Assembly: GCF_000733295.1 (NCBI RefSeq)
Contig: NZ_JPMI01000003.1
Span: 1 to 64,000, forward strand
Origin: Archangium violaceum Cb vi76
GTDB taxonomy: Bacteria > Myxococcota > Myxococcia > Myxococcales > Myxococcaceae
DNA: 64,000 nt
Direction: 5' to 3'
A program made the translations under genes and the position numbers. The notes below the pieces were generated by a model that saw nothing but the letters and a program-made list of their open reading frames with translations, made no database searches and was not told the DNA's origin. Numbering within the stretch: position 1 is the first letter of the stretch; each line of letters begins with the position of its first letter. This document shows, in pieces, positions 26,381-34,640 of the stretch.

Positions 26381-28753
26381 CTATTGATGTCCGAGTTGAT
26401 GGATGTCAGGTGCTGCTAGACTCTTGAGCGCGAGGCCCAGGTTTTTTTGTGTCTCTGCCCATTCATGAGGCTGAGCCTCTTGTGTATAGATCGTCAGTGC
26501 CGTGCGATGTGCGTCTACCGCCCGCATCAGGTTCGTTCGACCAGTTGGCCCTCCTTCCAATCTGCCAAGTGCTTGAAGTGCAACGCCCATGCTATTATGC
26601 GCCTTGGCCCTCAACAGTGGATGGCTTGTCCTTGTGAGTGCCTTCAGTGCATCTTGATGTGTATCAACAGCCTCTCGCAGTAACTCGACTCCATCATCAC
26701 CTCCCTCAATCTCGCCAAGTGCCGTCAATCCCTGGGCTAGATCAATGGTCACGGTTGCCCACTGGTTCGGGGTGATCTCTCGGGTGTAGACGGTTAAGGC
26801 AGCACGGTAGGCATCAACGGCTTCTTCCAGCCGTATTTGTCCATCTTCTCCTCTGTCTATGTGGCCCGTTTCCTGCAGGACTTTGCCGAGATTGTGCTGA
26901 ACGTCAGCCCAGCGCCAGGGTGACTCTTCTTGCTTGATTGAGTCTAATACCTCCTGGAGCGCCCCCACTGCGGCCTCCAGCATCCTTCTGCCGTCTCGGC
27001 TTCCGGTTCTTACCCCTAGGTCCATGAGTGCCACGCCCATATTGCGCCGGATTTTCGTCCAATCTTTTGGGGATGTCTCCAGTGAGATGACGCTGAGTGC
27101 TACTTGATATGCCTTCACTGCTTCATTCAACATCGACCGCTGCTCGTCGACGTGTTTTGAGGTAAGTGCCGCATGGTGATATATTTCACCTATGCTGTTT
27201 TGCGTCTTCGCGAAGTGGTGTGTTGAGGATTTCCTCCCAAACAAATCCAGAGCCGAACGGTACGCGTCAATCGCGCTTTCGAGGGTCTTTCTTCGTTTTG
27301 TTTCCTCCGGTTGCCTTCTTCCCAAGGTTCCAAGAGCACATCCCAGATTGAACTGGGCCTCGGCTAATTCCGCATGCATTGCCTCACTCGTCGTGTAAAT
27401 GCGTATTGCAGACTGGATTAGGTCGACCGCCTCGCGCAGTCGTATCATCCCCTCTGCTGCATTCTCAGTGTCTCCCAGATTTCTTAGGGCGATGCCCAGT
27501 TTGCTTTGTGTCCAGGCGTGCTCTTGTGTGAAGTTTTTCTGAGGCGAATACACTTGTAGTGCCTCTCGATGTGCTGTCACCGCATCTTTGAACCATTGCC
27601 TGCTGTCTTCTTCCATGTGCTCAGCGCAGATCTCTCCTAGCGAGACCAGCGCATTACCTAAGTTGTTTTGAGTCCTGGCCCATTGCTGTGGAGATGCACT
27701 CTTTGTGTATACGTTCAGCGACTCTCGGAACGCATCTATTGATTCTTCTGTCAGTTTCCGCCTAACGCTTTCTTCTGTCTCTTCCTCGCCAAGGGCTTTT
27801 GATGCAAGCCCCAGTTCATTTTGTATCCTTGCCCATTCGTAGGGGGTAGAACGACGCGTATAGACCTCCAGAGCGGCACGAAATGCAAGTATAGCATTTG
27901 CAATGTGCTGCTTCCGAGCATCGCCGTTCGCCCGTTCTCCCAGGGCTTTGTTCGTCGCCCCAATCCTCCCCATCAACTCAGCCCAGATTGTTGGATTCTC
28001 GTCCCGCCGCGCGTGGTTCAATCCTTCCTCATATGCAACCAAGGCGCGCTCAAGCTCATTGCTCCCCAGTAGTGCGTCCCCCTTGACGACGCGGCTCTTT
28101 GCCAACGCTTCTCTTCTCCTCATTCCTTCCGGTTTGTCTATTTCGCGTTGCGCGGCCCGGTCCGCGTAGTCTGCGGCCTTCTTCCAGTCCCCTCTTGCCA
28201 ATGCTGCCTGTGCAACCCTTCTCTCTTGGTTCTTGCGCTGTTCCGCTTTTTTCTCCCATTGTTCAATGCTCTTCTTGAGCTTGTCCGGGACAACCCTGTC
28301 TGTCGCCGTTGGCTTTCCCTCCCAATCAAGTGTCCCGAGTCCTCCGCGTTCAACCATGTGCTCGATGTACTCGTCGTCTTCAAATTTCGGCGAATTCTCA
28401 GGAAGAAGTAGGATTTCTATGATTTCTTTGTCTAGGTCGGAAGGGATTCGTTCCTTCCCATTTATGGGTTTCCATATACGGTAGCCTTTAAGGGTTGCGG
28501 AGATCGTGATTGGGTCTCCCGCCTTCAGTTCCGGCGGAAGACGTAGCGTGAAATCTCCCACCTTGCGATTCGTGACGCAAGGATTTCCCTCTCCGACGAG
28601 CCTCACTTCGACAGGAAGCATGGGCGGTTGTGGTATTCCTCTCTTATTGAGTATTAATACCTGCCCTTTTAGCTGTCGTAGTTCCGCTTCTGCTTCCTTG
28701 GGCCATATGGCCCACAGTGCCATCATTAGTGCAATTCTGCTTGGCGTTTTCAT
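26381..28753 (-). CDS. Exported TPR-repeat protein in AT-richer insert
   Basis: 790 residues. A signal-like N-terminus (MKTPSRIALMMALWAIWPKE) precedes a carboxypeptidase-regulatory-like beta domain (about 26-115, LKGQVLILNKRGIPQPP). A charged linker (EQWEKKAEQRKNQERRVAQA) leads to roughly ten tetratricopeptide-type repeats from about residue 190 to the end, each with a form of W-A-x-x-Q-x-N-L-G-x-A-L and A-V-D-A-Y-R-x-A-L-x-V-Y-T. These repeats bind partner proteins; similar arrays precede CHAT domains, but no CHAT domain is present. The ATG overlaps the stop of a decayed nuclease-like reading frame (ATGA). Composition is AT-richer than the surroundings, suggesting acquisition. Confidence 0.8.
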   Translation of the reverse strand: MKTPSRIALMMALWAIWPKEAEAELRQLKGQVLILNKRGIPQPPMLPVEVRLVGEGNPCVTNRKVGDFTLRLPPELKAGDPITISATLKGYRIWKPINGKERIPSDLDKEIIEILLLPENSPKFEDDEYIEHMVERGGLGTLDWEGKPTATDRVVPDKLKKSIEQWEKKAEQRKNQERRVAQAALARGDWKKAADYADRAAQREIDKPEGMRRREALAKSRVVKGDALLGSNELERALVAYEEGLNHARRDENPTIWAELMGRIGATNKALGERANGDARKQHIANAILAFRAALEVYTRRSTPYEWARIQNELGLASKALGEEETEESVRRKLTEESIDAFRESLNVYTKSASPQQWARTQNNLGNALVSLGEICAEHMEEDSRQWFKDAVTAHREALQVYSPQKNFTQEHAWTQSKLGIALRNLGDTENAAEGMIRLREAVDLIQSAIRIYTTSEAMHAELAEAQFNLGCALGTLGRRQPEETKRRKTLESAIDAYRSALDLFGRKSSTHHFAKTQNSIGEIYHHAALTSKHVDEQRSMLNEAVKAYQVALSVISLETSPKDWTKIRRNMGVALMDLGVRTGSRDGRRMLEAAVGALQEVLDSIKQEESPWRWADVQHNLGKVLQETGHIDRGEDGQIRLEEAVDAYRAALTVYTREITPNQWATVTIDLAQGLTALGEIEGGDDGVELLREAVDTHQDALKALTRTSHPLLRAKAHNSMGVALQALGRLEGGPTGRTNLMRAVDAHRTALTIYTQEAQPHEWAETQKNLGLALKSLAAPDIHQLGHQ

Positions 28754-28929
28754 TGTTCTTTAGACAGCCTCTCGGTGCTGCTCGTGGTGAGTTGATTGAG
28801 AATGTTCGGCAGATGTCCCGCCCCATGGATGTGCGCGATGGGTTGGTGGGAGGCGTTGCTCAAGAAGAACTCCCAAGGCCTCTGGGCGTCCGACTTGCGG
28901 CACCTTGTGCCCTTGGCGGGTTTGGGCCG
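28750..28929 (-). pseudogene. Remnant of a second nuclease-like gene (N-terminal part)
   Basis: The minus strand encodes KGTRCRKSDAQRPWEFFLSN followed by ASHQPIAHIHGAGHLPN. The intact protein has GYKVPGRKPDSQVPWELFLG followed by NASHRLIAYIYRTRHPTN. The frame is closed upstream by TGA (28930-28932) and ends at a TGA overlapping the start of the TPR gene. The catalytic part is gone, replaced by the TPR gene. Confidence 0.85.
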
Positions 28930-29089
28930 TCAGAGTCCGCCAGCCCCTCCAATGGGAGAGACTCCTGGCGCTTAGGCGTCGCATTCTACGCTCCCGTTCA
29001 ATCGCGTCTGGGTGGAAGTGCATCAAGAGCTCGCCGCCAGAACGCTAATGCCCGTGCCCTCATGGGTTCAAGGTACCCATGTGCTGGAA
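28754..29089. other. Intergenic debris between TPR gene and YjjJ-like gene
   Basis: No intact gene fits here. It holds the nuclease-like remnant and a short stretch resembling the 5' end of cysK (28999-29032). The remainder up to 29089 shows no recognisable structure. Confidence 0.6.
28999..29032 (-). pseudogene. Possible 5' scrap of a second cysK
   Basis: On the minus strand GAGCTC, three bases, then ATGCACTTCCACCCAGACG (M-H-F-H-P-D) resembles the cysK start, which reads GAGCTC, one base, then ATGCACTTCCATCAAGACG (M-H-F-H-Q-D). About 20 of the first 25 coding bases match. Short, so chance similarity is not excluded, but its order relative to the nuclease-like remnant matches the intact module. 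Confidence 0.5.
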
Positions 29090-30400
29090 TCAGAGGGGAA
29101 CTCGCTCCCGAAGTGCCTCCAGCACGTTCCGGCTCTGGTGCGCCAGGGTCCGGAAATCCTCGCCGAGCGCCCCGCAGTCGATGACTCGGGTCCAGAAGTC
29201 CTGGGCGTGGCGGGCTGCGTCCGCCCAGACATCCAGCGTATCCGCGCTCGGTGGCGCGGGCTCGAACGGGCGAGCGACGACGGTCGTACCCGAGGGGGCG
29301 AACAACATCGGGAGCATGTCGTACGCAGGGGCGAGGCGCAGCGTGCCGTCTTCCTGCTCCAGGAAGCTCACGTTGCCGAAGTGGCGGTCCGTGTTGCCGA
29401 TGAGCTGTCCGAAGACATCGAGCCAACGGATGCGCCGCGCGTCCTCGGCTCCAATGAGCTTCTTCTCCAGCAGCTTCGGCGTGACGCGTGTCCAGGATGC
29501 GCCACGGCCGGAGTCGCCGATGTACTCGTGGTCCAGGGCCTCGAGCGATACCACTCCGCGTCTGCCTCTTGCTCCAACCCTGTCGAAGCGCTCGGCCTCC
29601 AGGAACCGGAAGCCACGCTCGTCGAACCACTGTGTCCTGGCCGCGTCGAGCCCGGCCTCGTGGACGACTTCGAGCGCGAGGCTTTCGCAGATGAGCAGCT
29701 CCCTCCACCTGCGAGCGACCGCGCCCGCATCATCGCTCACGAACTTGATCAGGACGTGCCGGCCTTCCGAGTACGTCAGGAACTTGGGGTGTTCCCCTCC
29801 GGCGGAGGAGCCCGGCTGCTCCAGGGCCGAGCGGCGAGCGAGGTCCGGGTAATCCCTGCGAGCAGTGGGGGCGAGTGTGCTCGCGAGCCATCGGTTCAGG
29901 GACTCGTCACCGAGGATGAGATTGCCGACGCAATCCTCGCCGCGGCGTGCCAGCGCGATGAGGCGATGGTCATCGGTCCAATCACCCAATCGGGATGGCA
30001 GCTCCAACTCGGGGTATTGCGCGCTGAACGTCCGTCCGACATACCCCTGAGGGCTCATGTCGGAGGCGAAGGGAGGCAGCCCCTCGAACAGCGTCCCCGT
30101 TCCCCCTGGAACGCTGAGCCAGTGTCGTCCCCCTTCGAGGAGGTGCAGGGCTCCGAACGGCTCGACCTTCCCCGCCTCACTGACCCGATAGAGGGGGAGT
30201 CTTGTTCCAAGCCCTGGAAGCGCGCGCGTCCGCGCATATCGGGTCGCGCGTGCCTGCCCCATCCGGCACACGCGGTCGCCCGCGGCCTCGATCAGCCGGG
30301 ATACGGTCGGCTGGGACACGCCCAACTCCCGAGCCAGGTCCTTCGCTTGTGCCTCGCCCAACCGAGCGAGCGCCCCAAGCATCCGTTCGAGGGCATCCAT
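29090..30400 (-). CDS. yjjJ: HipA-like kinase with N-terminal HTH (YjjJ family)
   Basis: 436 residues. Residues 1-50 form a winged-helix-like DNA-binding domain (KDLARELGVSQPTVSRLIEA). The rest is a HipA-type kinase: Gly-rich loop SSAGGEHPK (about 196), FLEAERFDR, catalytic GNTDRHFGN with Asp338, and metal-binding APAYDMLPM. E. coli YjjJ has the same fusion. HipA-family kinases phosphorylate translation factors such as aminoacyl-tRNA synthetases and arrest growth. No separate HipB antitoxin is adjacent, so self-contained control by the HTH is likely. Three copies of a 10-bp motif sit at and upstream of the start. Confidence 0.88.
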   Translation of the reverse strand: MDALERMLGALARLGEAQAKDLARELGVSQPTVSRLIEAAGDRVCRMGQARATRYARTRALPGLGTRLPLYRVSEAGKVEPFGALHLLEGGRHWLSVPGGTGTLFEGLPPFASDMSPQGYVGRTFSAQYPELELPSRLGDWTDDHRLIALARRGEDCVGNLILGDESLNRWLASTLAPTARRDYPDLARRSALEQPGSSAGGEHPKFLTYSEGRHVLIKFVSDDAGAVARRWRELLICESLALEVVHEAGLDAARTQWFDERGFRFLEAERFDRVGARGRRGVVSLEALDHEYIGDSGRGASWTRVTPKLLEKKLIGAEDARRIRWLDVFGQLIGNTDRHFGNVSFLEQEDGTLRLAPAYDMLPMLFAPSGTTVVARPFEPAPPSADTLDVWADAARHAQDFWTRVIDCGALGEDFRTLAHQSRNVLEALRERVPL

Positions 30401-30497
30401 GAATAGAAAGATGAATAGAAAATCAGAGATACACGGGCCGTAACCACCTGAAATCTAAGGGTTGATACGTTCAGATGCAATGAAGCGTGAATAGAAA
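30400..30497. promoter_or_regulatory. Three direct repeats TGAATAGAAA, candidate operators of the YjjJ-like gene
   Basis: Identical 10-mers lie at 30400-30409, 30412-30421 and 30488-30497. The first two are 12 bp apart, about one helical turn, and the first touches the start codon. The AT-rich spacing and position fit autorepression by the protein's N-terminal HTH. The third copy supplies the T-run of the neighbouring terminator. Confidence 0.6.
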
Positions 30498-30498
30498 A

Positions 30499-30531
30499 GG
30501 GCCTGAATCACCCCGAAGGGGACTCAGGCCC
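30499..30531 (-). terminator. Rho-independent terminator of the phenylalanine hydroxylase gene
   Basis: On the minus strand GGGCCTGA pairs with TCAGGCCC, with an inner CCCC/GGGG stem closed by TTC, and TTTT follows. It lies 33 bp after the hydroxylase stop. Confidence 0.85.
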
Positions 30532-30564
30532 TCTGTGCTCCCGGGAGGTGGCTCCCGGCGGTAC

Positions 30565-32139
30565 CTATGCCCGCGCGGACTTCTTCAGCTCCTCGACCTC
30601 GACCTTGAGGAGCCAGTCATCCCGGAAGTCGGTGGCGGCGTTGGAGATCTGCTCCAGGCGCGCGAGGTGGATGCTCTTCGACTCGCGCATGGTGCGCACC
30701 TCGCGGTAGAGCGCCGCCAGCGACGGGTGCAGTGCCGTGGCCTTCTTCTCGCGGGCCTTGGCCTCGCCCTCGCCCTCGGCGAAGGCGTTGAGCTCGCCGA
30801 ACCAGCGGTCCCACGTGCCCGGGTCCGCCGGCCCACCGGCCACCGAGGGCAGGCCCGTGCTCAGGAACAGCATCGCCACGCTGGGCAGCTCCACCGGGCG
30901 GCCATCCAGCTCGCCGCGCAGGCTGAGCACCTCCCCCCCGCCCACCGCGAAGCCTCGCAGCTTCAGTCCGCTGGCCAGCTCCAGCTTGAAGGGCCCCTTG
31001 TCCGGCAGCGTCCCCTCGCCGAATGCCACCAGCGCCAGGCCCGGCCACGGCTTGCTCCCGTTCTTCCCCTCGCGCGACACCATCACCGGGCCCTCCAGCC
31101 GCACCAGCGCGCTGTTCAGGCCCTCGGCCACCGGACGCACCCCGGGCAGCGCCTCCACCACGCGCGCCGTGATTTCCCGTCCATCGGCCAGCACCAGGTG
31201 GTTCACCGTGCGTGCCTGGATGGCCTCGTTCAGCCCGTAGTCCCCGCCGCGCTTCCAGGCGAGCGTCGCCTCGAACCCGCTCAGCACCTCGAACAGGTGC
31301 TCGAAGTCCCGCGCCACGAAGAGCTGCGGTTGCATGCGGGTGATGTCGTACTCGGTGTCCGCGCACGCCACGCTCAGCGGTACCTTCTTCACCGCGTCCG
31401 TGAGGCAGTGCTTCGCCTCGCCGATGCTCGACAGCAGGCCGGCGCCGTAGATGCGCGGACGCTCCAGGTCGCCGATCATCCCGTACTCGGCCGTCCACCA
31501 GTAGAGCCGCGAGGCGCGGGTGCTCTCGCTCACGTAGCGCCGGCTCTGGTTGGCGGCTTCCAGGCGATCCTGGGCGTGTTGAATCTCCTCCGGCGTCGCG
31601 CTGGGGTCCTCCTTCACCACGCTCAGGTTGCGGATGGCCTGGAAGACGGCCTCGTCCTCCACCGTGGCGATGGCCTTGAAGCCCACCAGCCCGCAGCGCT
31701 TGAGGTACTCGGAATAGCGCGCGTTGGCGATGATGGGCGCGTGGCCCGCGCTCTCGTGGACGATGTCCGGCGCCGGCGTGTACTGGATGTGCTCGTGGGT
31801 GCGGATGTCCGCGGCGATCGCCAGCACGCCCAGGGCCTGCAACTCGGTGAACACCGCGGGCGGGATGAAGCCGCGCACGCTCACCGCCGCCCAGCCCAGT
31901 TTGGACAGCTTCTCGTTCATCTCATCCAGGCTGGGGATGCGCTCCAGGCCGATACCGGTGGCCTCCAGGCCCTCCAGGTAGACGGAGTGGGCCTTGTCGG
32001 ACAGGTGGCTGCGCAGCTGACCGAGGATGTGCCGCCACACCGCCTGGTCCCTCGGCGTATAGGCGTCGTAGTCCTGACTCACCACGTAGCGCCGCAGATG
32101 CGCGGGCAACCGGGCAATGGTCCGTTCAGTGGGCGTCAT
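30565..32139 (-). CDS. phhA: Aromatic amino acid hydroxylase (phenylalanine 4-monooxygenase), long form
   Basis: 524 residues; the start at 32139 has a strong GGAGG. The catalytic core shows the iron ligands His128 and His133 in PDIVHESAGHAPI and Glu218 in WWTAEYGMIG. This is a pterin-dependent enzyme converting phenylalanine to tyrosine. It is about twice the length of PhhA of pseudomonads; residues after ~300 form an additional C-terminal region (LEGPVMVSREGKNG and on), as in the long Bacillus-type enzymes. A LysR gene lies 68 bp upstream on the same strand, and a terminator follows the stop. Specificity for tryptophan or another substrate is not excluded. Confidence 0.9.
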   Translation of the reverse strand: MTPTERTIARLPAHLRRYVVSQDYDAYTPRDQAVWRHILGQLRSHLSDKAHSVYLEGLEATGIGLERIPSLDEMNEKLSKLGWAAVSVRGFIPPAVFTELQALGVLAIAADIRTHEHIQYTPAPDIVHESAGHAPIIANARYSEYLKRCGLVGFKAIATVEDEAVFQAIRNLSVVKEDPSATPEEIQHAQDRLEAANQSRRYVSESTRASRLYWWTAEYGMIGDLERPRIYGAGLLSSIGEAKHCLTDAVKKVPLSVACADTEYDITRMQPQLFVARDFEHLFEVLSGFEATLAWKRGGDYGLNEAIQARTVNHLVLADGREITARVVEALPGVRPVAEGLNSALVRLEGPVMVSREGKNGSKPWPGLALVAFGEGTLPDKGPFKLELASGLKLRGFAVGGGEVLSLRGELDGRPVELPSVAMLFLSTGLPSVAGGPADPGTWDRWFGELNAFAEGEGEAKAREKKATALHPSLAALYREVRTMRESKSIHLARLEQISNAATDFRDDWLLKVEVEELKKSARA

Positions 32140-32207
32140 GGGGGCTCCTCCGTGGTGAAAATCTACGCACGAGGGGCCTCGACGGAAATCCGATAAAAAC
32201 CGACGTC

Positions 32208-33143
32208 TTATTCGATTTTCCGCCGTTTTGACGCGAGGCGCTGACGCAGCCCGCCAAGGACGATCCGCGCCGCCTCGGAGCCAGGGCCGCCCGAGGGACG
32301 GAGTGTCACCACCTCGACGAATTGGGGCTGCTCCTCGCGCAGGGGCCAGACGGAGAGGTCCTCCGGGAAGGAGCGCAGCAGCCGCAGGTCGGGGGCGATG
32401 GCGCACGCGTGGTAGGCGCGCAGCAAGTCGAAGAGGTGCAGGAAGCTCTGCACGCGCGACACCTCGCGCACGGTGACCTCATGGGCGGCGAAGCGCGCGC
32501 TGTTGGCGCTGCCGTACGGGTCCTCGCGCTGCCAGTCCACGAAGGGCTGGCCCTCCAGGTCTCGCACGTGGAGGGTGCGGCGTGCGCCGTGGCGTGAGGA
32601 CAGCTCGCTGCCGGGGCCGGCGAGCACGACGAAGGGCAGGTTCAGCAGGGGCTCGGCCTCGACGCCGCGGTGCGGGGGCAGCGGGGTGAAGTCCACGGCG
32701 AGGTCCAACTGGCGCGTCTGCACCTGGCGCACGAGCTCGAAGGTGCCGCCGAAGCTGACCTCCAGCTTGATGCCGGCCCGGGCCACGTCTCCGGCGATGC
32801 CGGCGAGCAGGAAGTTGGAGAGCGTGGGGTTGAGGCCCAGGCGCAGGCTGGCCTCGGCGCTGGCCAGGTCCCTCAGGCGCTTGAGGTCCAACTGGTGGAG
32901 GGGCGTCTGGGTGCCCTCGTAGAGCTTCTCACCGCGGGCGGTGAGGTGGAGGCGGCGGCCGGGGCCCCGTTCCAACAGGAGTTGACCGTCGGCGAGCGTC
33001 TCCTCGAGGGCGCGGATGTGCTCGCTGACGACGGAGCGGGCCACGCCCAGGTGCTCGGCGGCGCCTTCGATGCTGCCGGACTCGACGGCGGCCGCGAAGG
33101 ACTCGAGCCAGACGAGGTGCCGGGGGAGCTTGCGCGGGGGCAT
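32208..33143 (-). CDS. LysR-family transcriptional regulator
   Basis: 311 residues from MPPRKLPRH, preceded by AGGTGAG; the ATG at 33200 adds 19 residues. Winged HTH at about 8-66 (FAAAVESGSIEGAAEHLGVA, then RSVVSEHIRALEETL) and a LysR effector domain (LRLGLNPTLSNFLLAGI onward). The C-terminus is basic (RLASKRRKIE). It is upstream of and codirectional with phhA, which it may control in response to an aromatic compound (inference). Confidence 0.9.
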   Translation of the reverse strand: MPPRKLPRHLVWLESFAAAVESGSIEGAAEHLGVARSVVSEHIRALEETLADGQLLLERGPGRRLHLTARGEKLYEGTQTPLHQLDLKRLRDLASAEASLRLGLNPTLSNFLLAGIAGDVARAGIKLEVSFGGTFELVRQVQTRQLDLAVDFTPLPPHRGVEAEPLLNLPFVVLAGPGSELSSRHGARRTLHVRDLEGQPFVDWQREDPYGSANSARFAAHEVTVREVSRVQSFLHLFDLLRAYHACAIAPDLRLLRSFPEDLSVWPLREEQPQFVEVVTLRPSGGPGSEAARIVLGGLRQRLASKRRKIE

Positions 33144-33381
33144 CTCACCTACCCCAGAGAATGCCCAGCCTGAACTCCAGGGCATCGAAGGGCTCGGCAC
33201 GAATCAAGGCATCCTCCGCGGATGAGGCGAGCAGCGTGTCCATGTCTGGAACCTGTCGCCCGGGTCCGACACTTCTTCCCATGCACCGTGCCGGGCGTCG
33301 AGTGTCGGGCCGCCTCATCGTTCACTCGTCACCCGGGGAGGACGCCGGGGGGGCCTGCCACCGCGCCCGGGTGTCCCTATA

Positions 33382-34611
33382 TTGGATGCCACCGTGGCCA
33401 CCCATCCGGACAACCTGCGAGCGCGGCTGGAGGAGCGCGCGGATCTTCTCGAAGCCACCCGTCTGCGCTACCGCGCGCTGCACAAGCTGCTGCGGGCCTT
33501 CTTCTGGAAGGACCGGGTGCGGACGAACCTGGAGCTGCTGCGCGAGGTGGCGCTGGCCCAGCCCCAGGTGGACGCCACGCTGGACTCGGTGGCCCGTCGC
33601 GCGGAGGCGGAGGGCTGGCCGGCGGGCTCGGCGCCGATGAAGCTGCTGGCCGAGGTGTACCGGTTGCGCGAGGCCATCGCGTGGGCGGTGGAGCGGCGGC
33701 TCATCGCGAAGAAGAAGCCGGAGCTGCTCGGCGAGGCGCTGCTGAAGCTGGAGGAGGAGGTGTTGGACGCGGGGCCGCTGCTGGGGCGGCGGTTGTGGGC
33801 CCAGGCGGTGGAGATATTGCCGCGCAACCTCACGGAGCTGCGGGCCGCCTGCGCGGCGGCGGAGGTCCTCGAGCGCGTCTTCAAACGTCCGGTCCCCGAG
33901 GGGGCACTGCCCTTCGACGCGGCGGAGGTGGACGAGCTCCGGCGGGCGTTGCCCCTGGCGGACGAGGCGCTGGCGGCGCTGTGGGCGCGGTTGGATCGCT
34001 TCGACGGCACGGGCCGGGTGAGGGCCTTCCTGGAGAAGGGGATGAAGCGGGCGCCGGTGCACCCTCCGCGCAGCGGACCGGAGCTGTTGCAGCACGCGGC
34101 CTTCTGGCAGGACCTGGCGCGAGCGCGGCTGAAGGCGCTGCTGGAGTCGCGGCTGTCGCCCGTGGTGCCGCGGGAGGAGGAGTGGCCGGAGCTGCTCGGC
34201 TGGCTGGTGGAGCGGGAGGGCCCGGCGCGGGCGCGGCTGGCGGCCTCGGAGGTGCTGAGCGAGGGACGGGCGGGGCTGCTGGAGGTGGCGGCGGAGCTGT
34301 CGGCGTTGTCCCGGGCGCGTCCGGTGGGGCCATGGAACGAGGAGGCCGCGTGGGTGCGGCTGTGGACGGCGGCGCAGCGGGCGAGGTCCGAGACGGGCCC
34401 GGACGCGGAGCGGCTGCGCGAGTCGCTGCGCCTCTTCATCCGGCTGCGAGGGCAGGGGCAGATGCCGGCGCGGCTCTTCTCCCCGGAGCGGAACACCCTC
34501 GTCCGGCCGGGGAGCGGACAGGCGGGGAGCGAACCGGAGGATCTGCCGGGGCTGGTGCAGCGGGCGAGGGAAGCAGCCGGGCGGCCTCGGGAGGGGAGGG
34601 TGTCAGGGTAG
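33382..34611 (+). CDS. Conserved-looking helical protein upstream of recF
   Basis: 409 residues if the TTG at 33382 is used; a GTG at 33394 is an alternative. Almost entirely alpha-helical, rich in Leu, Ala, Arg and Glu, no signal peptide or membrane helix, with heptad-like stretches (LEERADLLEATRLRYRALHK, LLGEALLKLEEEVLDAGPLL). No domain recognised. It ends 29 bp before recF in the same direction, so it may share its transcript. High-GC codon usage is like its neighbours. Confidence 0.75.
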   Translation: MDATVATHPDNLRARLEERADLLEATRLRYRALHKLLRAFFWKDRVRTNLELLREVALAQPQVDATLDSVARRAEAEGWPAGSAPMKLLAEVYRLREAIAWAVERRLIAKKKPELLGEALLKLEEEVLDAGPLLGRRLWAQAVEILPRNLTELRAACAAAEVLERVFKRPVPEGALPFDAAEVDELRRALPLADEALAALWARLDRFDGTGRVRAFLEKGMKRAPVHPPRSGPELLQHAAFWQDLARARLKALLESRLSPVVPREEEWPELLGWLVEREGPARARLAASEVLSEGRAGLLEVAAELSALSRARPVGPWNEEAAWVRLWTAAQRARSETGPDAERLRESLRLFIRLRGQGQMPARLFSPERNTLVRPGSGQAGSEPEDLPGLVQRAREAAGRPREGRVSG

Positions 34612-34640
34612 GGCTTTAACCTGGACGCACCCGTGTACGG

